Assembly (NCBI GenBank): GCA_021820025.1
Contig: JAKAEF010000002.1
Coordinates: forward strand, 1-30,576
Source of the DNA: a bacterium
GTDB lineage: Bacteria; Patescibacteriota; Microgenomatia; Levybacterales; UBA12049
Direction: 5' to 3'
Length of the DNA: 30,576 nucleotides
Part shown: positions 8,499-17,268 of the stretch, piece after piece
Numbering within the stretch: the stretch's first letter is position 1
Layout: each line of letters starts with the position of its first letter
Program-made: the position numbers and the translations under genes
The notes under the pieces: generated by a model
The model's input: the letters and a program-made list of their open reading frames with translations, nothing else
Database searches by the model: none
Told to the model about the DNA's origin: nothing

Positions 8499-9554
8499 AT
8501 GAAGAAACATATTGCAGTTTTACCAGGTGATGGAGTAGGGCCAGAAATTACAGAACAGGCTGTTAAGGTTTTACAGACAATTGCACAAAAATTTGGCCAC
8601 GAATTCACGTTCACTAACGGCTTAATCGGTGCAGCAGCAATTGATGCAACTGGAAATCCATTTCCAAAAGAAACAGAAGAATTGTGTTTAAAAAGTGATG
8701 CCATTCTTTTTGGTGCAATTGGTGATCCAAAATTTGATAACAATCCAGCTACAAAAGTAAGGCCGGAACAAGGCTTGTTAGCCATGCGAAAAACATTAGG
8801 ATTATATGCAAATGTACGGCCAATTTTTACGTTTAAAGACTTTGTTTCTAAGTCTCCTTTAAAGCCTGAAATTATTAAAGATGTTGATTTTGTGGTTGTT
8901 AGGGAGTTAATAGGCGGAATCTATTTTGGTAAAAAGGGTAGAAGTAAAGACAAAACCTATGCCTATGACACCAATGAATATTCAAAGCCAGAAATAGAAA
9001 GAGTAGCAAAATTTGCCTTTGAATTAGCACAAAAAAGAAGGAAGCACGTAACTGTGGTAGACAAGGCAAATGTACTCGAGACTTCAAGATTATGGAGAGA
9101 AACAATTCAGCAAATGCAACCAAGTTACAAAGATGTAACAGTTGACTTTATGTTTGTAGATAATGCCTCTATGCAAATAATAAAGCGACCAAGTGAATTT
9201 GATGTAATTGTTACAGAAAATATGTTTGGTGATATTTTAACCGACGAAGCATCAGTTATCACCGGATCAATTGGAATGTTACCTTCTGCTTCAATTGGAG
9301 AGAAGACATCTCTGTTTGAGCCTATTCATGGTAGTTTTCCAAAGGCAAAGGGGCTTAATATTGCCAATCCAATAGGCACTATTTTATCTGCTGCCATGAT
9401 GCTTGAATATTCCTTTAAATTATCACTAGAGAGTAAGGCAATCTACAAGGCTGTTGAAAAAGTTTTGGCAAAAGGACTTGGAACAAAAGATATTGTCACA
9501 GAAAATCAACTTTCTACGACACAACTTGCTGAGGCTATTATAGAAGAACTATAA
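8499..9554 (+). CDS. leuB: 3-isopropylmalate dehydrogenase
   Basis: Oxidises and decarboxylates 3-isopropylmalate with NAD+ to give the leucine 2-oxo acid precursor. The 351-residue protein begins with the typical [15 protein letters not shown] and has the substrate loop [20 protein letters not shown], the [12 protein letters not shown] segment with its active-site Tyr, [13 protein letters not shown], and the metal-binding FVDNASMQ...[14 protein letters not shown] run. The C-terminal NAD site appears as [21 protein letters not shown]. The PEQGLLAMR block separates it from isocitrate dehydrogenase. It is the last leucine enzyme in the operon. Confidence 0.96.
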   Translation: MKKHIAVLPGDGVGPEITEQAVKVLQTIAQKFGHEFTFTNGLIGAAAIDATGNPFPKETEELCLKSDAILFGAIGDPKFDNNPATKVRPEQGLLAMRKTLGLYANVRPIFTFKDFVSKSPLKPEIIKDVDFVVVRELIGGIYFGKKGRSKDKTYAYDTNEYSKPEIERVAKFAFELAQKRRKHVTVVDKANVLETSRLWRETIQQMQPSYKDVTVDFMFVDNASMQIIKRPSEFDVIVTENMFGDILTDEASVITGSIGMLPSASIGEKTSLFEPIHGSFPKAKGLNIANPIGTILSAAMMLEYSFKLSLESKAIYKAVEKVLAKGLGTKDIVTENQLSTTQLAEAIIEEL

Positions 9555-9561
9555 TAAATTC

Positions 9562-10482
9562 ATGTTTATTTTTTTCACCCTTCTTTGGAAAATAATTCCT
9601 TTGTATATATTAATTATTTTAGGGTTTGTAGCAGGGAAGTACTTTCATGTTAAAAAAGAATCCATTGCATCGTTGGTAATATATATAGTATCTCCTGTTA
9701 TTTTCTTTAATGCTGCAGCGACAACGCCACTTAATTTTGCTTCAATTTCTTTTCCAATCCTTTGCTTTTTCCTGTGCATGGGAATGGCATTATTGTTTTA
9801 TTTTGTCGGACAGGTAGTTTTTAAAAACAACACAAAAAACATTTTATCCTATGTGTGTGCAATGGGAAACATAGGCTACTTTGGTCTTCCGGTTGCCTTA
9901 GCCGTTTTGCCAAAAGAATACATTGGCCCATATTTATTGGGAGTTTTGGGAATGAATGTATTTGACGTATCGGGTGCATATTTTATTGTTGCCCATGGAA
10001 CACATACTATTGGAGAAAGCATAAAAAGAGTATTAGTGTTGCCAACGTTGTATACGTTTTTTGTTGGCATTATGATTCAAGTTCTACATATTCCGCTTGG
10101 CTCAATTTATACAGATACCATAACCAGTTTTAAGGGCGCGTATGTTATTTTAGGCATGATGTTGGTTGGGCTAGGCATTTCCAGCATGGCAAAATTTTCT
10201 TTTGATTGGCTGTTTTTAGGAATAACCTATGTTGCCAAATTTATTGTATGGCCTTTGTTGGCTTTAGGAATTATTTTTGCAGACAACATGTGGTTTCATA
10301 TTTTCCCTCCCGGACTTCACCAGTCGTTGCTTTTACTGGCAATTGTTCCTGTTGCGGCAAATAGTGTTGCGTATTCAACACAGTTTAATTTGCACCCAGA
10401 AAGAGCAGCCGTTGCGGTTGTTTCAAGTACCGTTGTTGGTTTAATTTATATTCCTCTTTTTGTCGCATGGTATGTGAAGTAA
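9562..10482 (+). CDS. AEC-family (auxin efflux carrier-like) membrane transporter
   Basis: A 306-residue, very hydrophobic protein with about ten predicted membrane segments and the family's paired-half layout: LYILIILGFVAGKYF at the start, GNIGYFGLPVALAVL in the first half, and LLLAIVPVAANSVAYSTQFN in the second. Bacterial AEC carriers move organic acids such as malate or malonate, or act as exporters; substrates are mostly unknown. It starts seven bases after leuB and so probably belongs to the attenuated leucine operon. That context suggests it handles leucine, a 2-oxo acid or a related anion, but this is inference from position only. Confidence 0.82.
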   Translation: MFIFFTLLWKIIPLYILIILGFVAGKYFHVKKESIASLVIYIVSPVIFFNAAATTPLNFASISFPILCFFLCMGMALLFYFVGQVVFKNNTKNILSYVCAMGNIGYFGLPVALAVLPKEYIGPYLLGVLGMNVFDVSGAYFIVAHGTHTIGESIKRVLVLPTLYTFFVGIMIQVLHIPLGSIYTDTITSFKGAYVILGMMLVGLGISSMAKFSFDWLFLGITYVAKFIVWPLLALGIIFADNMWFHIFPPGLHQSLLLLAIVPVAANSVAYSTQFNLHPERAAVAVVSSTVVGLIYIPLFVAWYVK

Positions 10483-10491
10483 GAGCGGTAA

Positions 10492-12171
10492 TTATAGTGC
10501 GCGTTTAAAAAATCTGCTTATGTTTTTTAATGGAAAAACAATTTTTGTTGGTCTACCATGTGGGCAAGTGGCATTGTTAGGAGATTTTTCAAGCTCAAAA
10601 ATAAGCTTTTCCATTTGATCTAAGGTTAATTCATCTCCTAATTTAATTGCAGCTCTACAAGCCAAAAAAGAAAGCATTTCAAGGCTAACGGTATCTATTG
10701 CCTGAAGCGGAAGGTCTTCTTGCAAGGTATCTACCATAGTTTGCAGTAATTCTTTGGGATTTCTATCTTTAAAAAGAGTTGGCACATGGGTAATTGCAAT
10801 TTTGTTGCTTTTATCTTGAAAAACAAAGCCAAGTTTGTTAAAAAAATCTGAATTCTCTCTTATAATTTCTAACTCAGAAATAGGCATAACAAGAGGTATT
10901 GGTTTAGGTAAAGCAAAGCTGGTTGTTTTTTGGGATTGTTGTTTAAATTCTTTTACCAGTTTTTCAAATAACACTCTTTCATGGGCTGCATGTTGGTCAA
11001 TAAACAACACTCCGTCTTTTGTTTGGGTAACAATATACACTCTATGCAGCTGGACAATAGGAGAGGCGGGAGTTGGGATAAGAGATTCTTTTTCTAGCAC
11101 GGTTTCTTTAAGCAACTTTCCAGCATACGAAGTTGTTGTATCTGCGCCTGTTTTCTTAGGCAAAAAACTTTGAAATGTTATATTATTTGAAGACAAAAGT
11201 TGGGTTACAGCTTGCTTAATTGTTTCAAAAATAAACTTGCTGTTAATAAAAGCAACTTGTTCTTTTCTTGGATGAACATTTACGTCTACCATCTCAAATG
11301 GAATTTCCAAAAACAAAATAAAAACAGGATAACTTGTTGGCTCTAACATTGTCGAAAAAGCTTCTTTTACAGCGGTACTTATTAATTTGTCAGAGACTCT
11401 TCTATTGTTAACAAAAATAAATTGTTTGTTTTGGCTTTTGCTGTTTATCTGAGGTTTAGCCACAAATCCCCAAAATTTTATATATTGTTCTTGTGTCTTA
11501 ATTGGCAGGGAATACTGCATAATTTCTTGGCCTAACAGCTTTTCAATTCGTGCATTTGCTCCTGATTCTTTAGGCAAATCTAACACTGTTTTTTTGTTGT
11601 GCGTTAAAACAAAATGAATTTTAGGATAAAACAGAGCATAGTTGGTTACTACTTCTACAATATGTCTAAATTCTGTTTGGGTAGATTTTAAAAACTTTTT
11701 TCTTGCTGGAACAGAATTAAATAAATTTATGGCTGTAATATTGGTTCCAATTGGTGTTCCAACTAAAGAAACAGAAATAACTTTGCCATTTTTTACCTCA
11801 AGCTGATTGCCTGAGCTGGCGGTTTTAGTTCGAGATTTTATTAATACATGACTAACTGAGGCTAAAGACGCAAGTGCTTCTCCTCTAAATCCCAAACTTT
11901 TTATACCTATTAAGTCATCATTTACGCTTAGTTTACTAGTAGTATGAGGTTTAATACTTTCTAACAAATCGTCTTTGTCCATGCCAACGCCATTATCTAT
12001 AACCTGAATTTTTTTAAGCCCAGCTTGTTCAATATGTATAGAAATTTCTGTGGCCTTAGCATCTATAGCATTTTCTAGTAATTCTTTAACTGCAAACGAA
12101 GGTCTTTCTATAACTTCACCAGCAGCAATCTTGGCAATAATTTGTGGAGGAAGTTGAATAATTTTAGACAT
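10492..12171 (-). CDS. mutL: DNA mismatch repair protein MutL
   Basis: MutL couples mismatch recognition by MutS to strand incision. The N-terminal GHKL ATPase domain shows KIAAGEVIERPSFAVKELLENAIDA, VIDNGVGM and GFRGEALASL. The C-terminal domain has the endonuclease motif DQHA-x2-E-x4-E (in FIDQHAAHERVLFE), ACRAAIKLGD and CPHGRPT, so this should be a nicking MutL as in organisms lacking MutH. At 559 residues it is somewhat short, mainly in the linker. It lies 13 bases after mutS on the same strand, forming a mutS-mutL unit. The preceding genes are suf genes with a structured gap between. Confidence 0.95.
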   Translation of the reverse strand: MSKIIQLPPQIIAKIAAGEVIERPSFAVKELLENAIDAKATEISIHIEQAGLKKIQVIDNGVGMDKDDLLESIKPHTTSKLSVNDDLIGIKSLGFRGEALASLASVSHVLIKSRTKTASSGNQLEVKNGKVISVSLVGTPIGTNITAINLFNSVPARKKFLKSTQTEFRHIVEVVTNYALFYPKIHFVLTHNKKTVLDLPKESGANARIEKLLGQEIMQYSLPIKTQEQYIKFWGFVAKPQINSKSQNKQFIFVNNRRVSDKLISTAVKEAFSTMLEPTSYPVFILFLEIPFEMVDVNVHPRKEQVAFINSKFIFETIKQAVTQLLSSNNITFQSFLPKKTGADTTTSYAGKLLKETVLEKESLIPTPASPIVQLHRVYIVTQTKDGVLFIDQHAAHERVLFEKLVKEFKQQSQKTTSFALPKPIPLVMPISELEIIRENSDFFNKLGFVFQDKSNKIAITHVPTLFKDRNPKELLQTMVDTLQEDLPLQAIDTVSLEMLSFLACRAAIKLGDELTLDQMEKLIFELEKSPNNATCPHGRPTKIVFPLKNISRFFKRAL

Positions 12172-12184
12172 ATATGTTTTTTAA

Positions 12185-14848
12185 TTAATCAGCCTCTAAA
12201 AACGCTTTGGTAGAGGAATCTGTTAAAAGCTTTAGTTGATCTTTAAGTTCTGCTAATTTATTCATTGCCTCAAGAGGTGTCATATTGGCAATATCCAGAT
12301 TTTCTAATTCTTTTTGAAGCAAAAGATTGGCAATAGACTGTTGGGCAGGTAAAGGTTCAGTAGATGTTTGTTTAGATTCAATTTTTACTTCTTTTGCTTC
12401 TGTTGAACGCTTTTCTAGCACATGCAGCATGGAAGTTGCACTAGCTATTACTTCTTGTGGAACTCCAGCTAATTTTGCTACTGCAACTCCAAAGCTATGA
12501 GAAGCGCCGCCTTTGGTAAGAGTATGTAAAAACACAGGGTCGGCAGCTGTTCCGCCAACAGCCATATGATAATTTTTAATTGCCTTGGGAAACTCATTTT
12601 CTAAAGCTTGTAACTCGTGGTAATGTGTTGCAAACAAGGTTTTGGGAGCCGGTTTAAAATGTGTTGCCAAAAAGCTGGCAACTGCCCAGGCAATAGAAAT
12701 GCCGTCATAAGTTGAAGTTCCGCGGCCAATTTCATCCATAACAATTAAACTTTTGCTTGTGGCATTATGCAAAATATGTGCTGTTTCTACCATTTCTACC
12801 ATAAAGGTAGAAAGGCCAGAAGTAATAACATCTGAAGCTCCGCTTCTCACAAAGATTTTATCTACAATCGATAAATGTGCTTTTTTTGCAGGGACAAAAC
12901 AACCTAATTGATTCATTAAAACAATTACAGCTACTTGTCTTATAAACACAGATTTTCCGGCCATGTTTGGACCGGTTATAACTAAAAGCGATTGGTTAAT
13001 GTTATCAAGACTTACATCATTTGGAACAAAAGGGGAGTCAGTATCTAGCAAATTCTCAACAACCGGGTGGCGACCTTGGGTAATTTTAAGTTCTCCAGAA
13101 TACAAAAGTGTTGGTCTGGTGTAGTTATACTTTTGGCTAATATGGGCAAAAGTAGCTATACAATCCAAAGTTGCAATGGCATTTGCTGCTTGTTGGAGAT
13201 TTTGGGTAAAGGCCAAAACTTTGTTCAAAACTTCAATAAAGAGGGTATATTCAAGCTCGTTTACTTTTTCTTCTGCTGTTAAAATAATCTCTTCATGTTT
13301 TTTAAGCTCTGGCGTCATAAAACGCTCGCCATTGACCAGTGTTTGTTTTCTTTGGTAATCCTTTGGAACAAGATGTAAATTAGGTTTACTGACTTCTATA
13401 TAAAATCCAAACACCTGATTAAATTTAACTTTTAATGAATTAATGCCGCTTCTTTTTCGCTCTTTTATCTCAAAATCAGCAATCCATTCTTTGCTGTGGG
13501 TTATGGTGTATCGTAGTTCATCGAGTGTTTTGTTAATGCCTTTTTTTATCATATTGCCAGATTTTGTATCTATTGGCGGTTCATCAACAATGGAAGTCGT
13601 AATAATCTTTATTACTTTTTCTAAATCTTTTGATAAATCCTTTCGAATATTTGAAAATAGAGGAATATCAATTGGCTTTAGATCAGCTTTAATTTGGAGC
13701 ATAACTTCTAAAGAATTTTTAAGGTTAATCAAGTCTCGGGCATTGCCATTGTTTACAGACAAACGGGACAAAATACGCTCAATATCGGTTATTTCTTCTA
13801 GCGTTTTTCTAAGAACATCACGTTTGTTATTGTGTTTTACCAAATATTCAACAGCATCATGACGCATTAAAATATCTTTTTTAGAAAGTAATGGTTTTTT
13901 AAGCCACTGTTTTAACAGTCTTCCTCCCATTGCAGTAATGGTTTCATCCAAAACAGATAATAAACTGCCGCGGGTATTATGTTCGCGAATGGTCGAAAAA
14001 AGTTCCAAATTTATCATAGTAGATTTGTCCAGTAATACTGCGTTTTCTTGTTCTAACAGCTCAATTTTTTTAATATGTTGAATTGGAGCTTTTTGGGTAA
14101 TTTGTAAATACCCAAGAAGCGCAGCACTACTTTGCAAAGCTACTTTTTTGTCTAATATATTAAATGCAGCCAGAGTTTTAACTGCAAAATGTTTTTTTAA
14201 AAAATTCTCGGCATTTTCTGCGTATTCATGCCAATCTTTAAATGCATAAATGTTGGGTACTTGTTCTTTTATAATTTTTAAAAGATTAGGGTTGTTGTAC
14301 AAGTCTTCAGGCAAAATACATTCACTTGGGTTTAGTCTTGAAAGTTCGTTTTTTAAAAAGACTTCTACATTTGTTGTTTCTGTTTGTGTTGTTGCAAAAT
14401 ATCCAGTAGATAAATCTGCAATTGATAGAGCAATTATATTGTCTTTATAGTCCAAACTAATAATATAATTGTTTACCTTTTTATCTAAGGCTTTTTCATC
14501 TAACAGTGTTCCAGGCGTTACAACGCGAATAACATCGCGCTCTACCAAACCTCTTTTGTTAGGAGGACTTAATTGTTCGCAAATTGCAACTTTGTATCCT
14601 GATTTAACAAGTTTGTGCAAATAGCTATCAACTGCATGATAAGGAATTCCTGCCATGGGGATTTTACCGTCTTTTCCGCCTCGTTTGTGGGTAAGAGTAA
14701 TATTTAAAATTTGTGCGCCAATAAAGGCGTCATCCATAAAGAGTTCATAAAAATCTCCCATGCGGTAGAGAAGCAGACAATCTTTATATTTGGATTTAAT
14801 ATCCAAATACTGCTTCATCATTGGTGTAGAAAAGGCAGTGTTTTCCAT
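12185..14848 (-). CDS. mutS: DNA mismatch repair protein MutS
   Basis: MutS binds mismatches and small loops. The 887-residue protein has the mismatch-reading Phe-x-Glu motif in MGDFYELF (F33, E35), the connector, lever and clamp domains, then the ABC-type ATPase with Walker A TGPNMAGKS, Walker B SLIVMDEIGRGT and ATHYHEL switch. The C-terminal tail (about 815-887) contains a helical segment resembling the tetramerisation region. Length is normal. Upstream, ATAATA (14861-14866, read as TATTAT on the coding strand) lies 12 bases before the start with TTTTCA 17 bases further up, so mutS probably has its own promoter as well as any read-through from suf. Confidence 0.96.
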   Translation of the reverse strand: MENTAFSTPMMKQYLDIKSKYKDCLLLYRMGDFYELFMDDAFIGAQILNITLTHKRGGKDGKIPMAGIPYHAVDSYLHKLVKSGYKVAICEQLSPPNKRGLVERDVIRVVTPGTLLDEKALDKKVNNYIISLDYKDNIIALSIADLSTGYFATTQTETTNVEVFLKNELSRLNPSECILPEDLYNNPNLLKIIKEQVPNIYAFKDWHEYAENAENFLKKHFAVKTLAAFNILDKKVALQSSAALLGYLQITQKAPIQHIKKIELLEQENAVLLDKSTMINLELFSTIREHNTRGSLLSVLDETITAMGGRLLKQWLKKPLLSKKDILMRHDAVEYLVKHNNKRDVLRKTLEEITDIERILSRLSVNNGNARDLINLKNSLEVMLQIKADLKPIDIPLFSNIRKDLSKDLEKVIKIITTSIVDEPPIDTKSGNMIKKGINKTLDELRYTITHSKEWIADFEIKERKRSGINSLKVKFNQVFGFYIEVSKPNLHLVPKDYQRKQTLVNGERFMTPELKKHEEIILTAEEKVNELEYTLFIEVLNKVLAFTQNLQQAANAIATLDCIATFAHISQKYNYTRPTLLYSGELKITQGRHPVVENLLDTDSPFVPNDVSLDNINQSLLVITGPNMAGKSVFIRQVAVIVLMNQLGCFVPAKKAHLSIVDKIFVRSGASDVITSGLSTFMVEMVETAHILHNATSKSLIVMDEIGRGTSTYDGISIAWAVASFLATHFKPAPKTLFATHYHELQALENEFPKAIKNYHMAVGGTAADPVFLHTLTKGGASHSFGVAVAKLAGVPQEVIASATSMLHVLEKRSTEAKEVKIESKQTSTEPLPAQQSIANLLLQKELENLDIANMTPLEAMNKLAELKDQLKLLTDSSTKAFLEAD

Positions 14849-14860
14849 TAAGTACTATTT

Positions 14861-14889
14861 ATAATAGCGACTTAGCTTTGTTTTGAAAA
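14861..14889 (-). promoter_or_regulatory. Possible mutS promoter
   Basis: On the minus strand TTTTCA, a 17-base spacer and TATTAT precede the mutS ATG by 12 bases. The -35 is a moderate match, but the 12-base gap to the start codon repeats that of other promoters here. Confidence 0.5.
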
Positions 14890-14907
14890 GGGGCACCTAT
14901 TTCAAAG

Positions 14908-14978
14908 GGGATTCGGGAAAGAATTTTTGCTGGACGACAAGCGAACTGCGGGTCCAAAAAAATTGTTTTACGAATCCC
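14908..14978 (-). repeat. Imperfect inverted repeat between sufU and mutS
   Basis: GGGATTCG (14908-14915) is matched by CGAATCCC (14971-14978). Inside, AATTTTT (14922-14928) pairs with AAAAATT (14958-14964), and TGGAC (14931-14935) pairs with GTCCA (14952-14956), leaving a 16-base apical loop. It could be a terminator-like or RNA-processing hairpin ending the suf message, or a small structured RNA. No long T run follows on the minus strand, so a simple intrinsic terminator is unlikely. It is unrelated in sequence to the two suf hairpins at 17158 and 18687. Confidence 0.5.
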
Positions 14979-14985
14979 AGCGACG

Positions 14986-15348
14986 TTACTTAATTGCATT
15001 TTGCAAAATAGAGTAGGAAAGAAGGGCGCATTTTGTTCTTGCAGGAGTTAATTCAATTTCTAAAAGCTCTAAAAAGTTTTCCGGGGTAATTTTCTTAACA
15101 TCAGAAACTGCCTTTTTGTGGACTAAGTCTGTTAACATACTGGCAGATGCCTTAGAAATAGCACATCCTTCAGAAGAAAACATAATATGTTCAATTTTAT
15201 TGTTTTTAATTTCCATAGTAATCCGAATGGAATCTCCACAAAGTTCATTAACATCTACAACATCAATATCAGCGTCTGGAATAACGCCATAGTTATGTGG
15301 ATTTTTCCAATGTTCTAAAATAATTTCTCTATATAATTGATCCTGCAT
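14986..15348 (-). CDS. sufU: Fe-S assembly scaffold/sulfur-transfer protein SufU
   Basis: SufU accepts sulfur from SufS for cluster assembly by SufBCD in bacteria lacking SufE. The 120-residue IscU-like protein keeps its three cysteines and the aspartate: ELCGDS (C37, D39), EGCAIS (C62) and RTKCALL (C107). It is shorter than B. subtilis SufU (about 147 residues), with less sequence between the second and third cysteine. It starts three bases after sufS and is the last suf gene. Zn-type SufU is more likely than a classical IscU because its partners are SufS and SufBCD and there is no HscA/HscB. Confidence 0.92.
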   Translation of the reverse strand: MQDQLYREIILEHWKNPHNYGVIPDADIDVVDVNELCGDSIRITMEIKNNKIEHIMFSSEGCAISKASASMLTDLVHKKAVSDVKKITPENFLELLEIELTPARTKCALLSYSILQNAIK

Positions 15349-15351
15349 ATG

Positions 15352-16595
15352 TTAAATTTTAAAAACTTTTTTAACATCTTCCAAACTGTTAGCTAGTTTG
15401 TCTAAATCTTCTTTGGAATTATACATTGAAATTGATGCACGAGCTGTTGCTGGTTGTTTTATTTTTTCTAAAATTATTTGTGCGCAATGATGACCTGATC
15501 GAACACAAATGTTATTCCTGCTTAAAATTTCTGCAACATCATGTGCATGAACTCCATTAAAAGTAAAAGAAAATATACCTAATCTTTTCACAGATGTCTT
15601 TGGTCCATAAAGATTGACAATGCTTTCTAATCGTTTAAATAAACTTAATCCATATTGGGTTAATTCTTCTTCATATGCAGCTATATTTTCACGACCAATT
15701 GATTCTATAAAATCTATTGCCGTGCCTAAACCAACAACTCCTTCAAGGTTAGGGGTACCAACTTCAAACCTTTCTGGTACATTGGATAGTGTATAGTTTT
15801 CTTTAGAAACAGTTTTTATCATTTGTGATCCAACAAACACTGGATCCATCTCTGCAAGCAATTCCATGCGTGCCCAAAGTACGCCAACGCCGGATGGTCC
15901 AAACATTTTGTGAGACGAAAATGCAACAAAGTCGCATCCCATATTTTGCACATTTATTGGCAAATGTGGAGCAGATTGCGCAGCATCAACTGCCACCTTT
16001 GCTTGAATATTATTTGTTTTCAAAAACTTAATAATTTCTTGTATTGGATTGATAGTTCCGGTTACATTAGAAGCATGAGTTAGGGAGACCAATTTTATTT
16101 TTTTACTGTCTAACCCGCTTGTTAGAATTTTTGGTAGTCCAGACGAAAATCTTCGTCTACCGGGATGTAAAAAAGTTTTATTCCATTTTCTTTTGCCAAT
16201 TTTATCCAAGGAACAACATTTGCATGATGTTCTAGTTCTGACAAAACAACAATGTCGCCCGGTTTTAGATTTTTTTTGGCCCAACCTTGGGCAATTAAGT
16301 TGATAGAAGTATTCGTGTTTTGAGAAAAAACGATTTCTAGGGCATTCTGTGACCCTACAAATTTTGCAGCCTTGTTTCTTACCTCTTCGTACATATCTGT
16401 AGCCTTTTGCGAGAGTGAATATATGCCTCTATGAATATTAGCGTTATATTTTTGGTAAAAATTGCTTACTGCGTCTATGACAATTTGTGGTTTTTGACTG
16501 GTTGCGGCACTATCTAGATAAACCAACTCAGGATTGTTGGTAAAAATAGGAAACTGTTTTTTTATTTGACTGGCATTAAAGATATTTTTGTCCAT
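15352..16595 (-). CDS. sufS: Cysteine desulfurase SufS, reading frame broken once near 16128-16132
   Basis: SufS strips sulfur from cysteine to form a persulfide passed to SufU. The protein is encoded in two overlapping frames. The first (from ATG 16595) ends DEDFRLDYQKF-stop at 16122. The second frame continues exactly where family alignment expects, ILTSGLDSKKIKLVSLTHASNVTGT. One extra A in the coding-strand A5 run (T5 at 16128-16132) restores about 414 residues, a normal length. PLP lysine is in AFSSHKMFG and the catalytic cysteine in RSGHHCAQ, both in the second part. The cause may be sequencing error, recent mutation or slippage on the A run. The start overlaps sufD by 20 bases, suggesting coupling. 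Confidence 0.85.
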
Positions 16596-17151
16596 ACATT
16601 TGTAATTGTTTGGCAGCAATAACCTGGTTTTTCTTTGGAAATCTATCAACGATGCTTTGCAAAAAGCCTTGTACTAATAATTGTTTTGCGGATTTTTCTG
16701 ACAAACCTCTGCTAGTTAAATAAAACATTTCTAATTCATTTACTCTTCCAACAGTTGTTGCATGTCCTGCTTTTATATCGTTCTCTATAATTTCTAAGCT
16801 TGGAATAGCCCGTCCGCGTGCGGTTTTTGATAGTAACAGCATATGTGCGGCAAGCCATGCATTTGTTTTTTTAGCGCCATGATTTATTTTGACCAAACCC
16901 TCAAAATTAACATACGAATAATCATTTAATGCGCTTTTTATAATAACTTCACTTTTTGTATCTTCTGCATCATGAATAACAGTTGTTTTTATATCTAAAG
17001 ACTCTTCATTTTTACCCAAAAGCAAAGCTAAAAAGGTTATTTTTGCACCACGCTGGGACAATCGTACAGAATACAATAATTCTTTTTCTTTTCCTGTCCA
17101 AATAACGGGGAAAATAAGTTCTTGATTTTGTTTTACAATTATTTCTTCCAT
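16576..17151 (-). CDS. sufD: Short SufD-like Fe-S assembly subunit
   Basis: A 191-residue protein matching only the core and C-terminal part of the SufB/SufD family: a beta-helix core (VNFEGLVKINHGAKKTNAWLAAHMLLLSKTARGRAIPSLEIIENDIKAGHATTVGRVNELEMFYLTSRGLSEKSAKQLLVQGFL corresponds in pieces, with the conserved H in GHATTVG). Classical SufD has roughly 400 or more residues, so the N-terminal helical domain is missing. The frame is intact with no sign of a lost upstream part: a structured spacer, then sufB, lie upstream. Such a short SufD could still form the SufB-SufD dimer through the core. It is followed by sufS with a 20-base overlap. Confidence 0.78.
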   Translation of the reverse strand: MEEIIVKQNQELIFPVIWTGKEKELLYSVRLSQRGAKITFLALLLGKNEESLDIKTTVIHDAEDTKSEVIIKSALNDYSYVNFEGLVKINHGAKKTNAWLAAHMLLLSKTARGRAIPSLEIIENDIKAGHATTVGRVNELEMFYLTSRGLSEKSAKQLLVQGFLQSIVDRFPKKNQVIAAKQLQMYGQKYL

Positions 17152-17157
17152 AGTGAC

Positions 17158-17260
17158 GCTCAGATATTTATTTTTTTATAATTTTTTGTTCGCTGGATTT
17201 CTTGTTTCTTAACACTCCCTGCTAGCTCAGAAAAAAATTAAAAAAAACATATATCTTCGC
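17158..17260 (-). ncRNA. suf spacer element, copy 1 (103-nt hairpin upstream of sufD)
   Basis: Two 36-base arms (17158-17193 and 17225-17260) face each other across a 31-base loop. On the coding strand both arms begin GCGAA and end TCTGAGC. The RNA would form a long AU helix whose two ends each carry tandem G-A mismatches next to a GC pair. The element lies 6 bases before the sufD start. A second copy of the same total length lies before sufB; the helix interiors differ but still pair. It is probably a cis-acting RNA structure; an inserted mobile repeat is the alternative. Confidence 0.65.
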
Positions 17261-17268
17261 TTTAAAAA

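Noticed and set aside
15352..16284. The second sufS frame read as a separate 310-residue protein starting at 16284.
   Set aside because: Its first 50 or so residues are out-of-frame translation of sufS with no family similarity; the protein only makes sense joined to the first frame.
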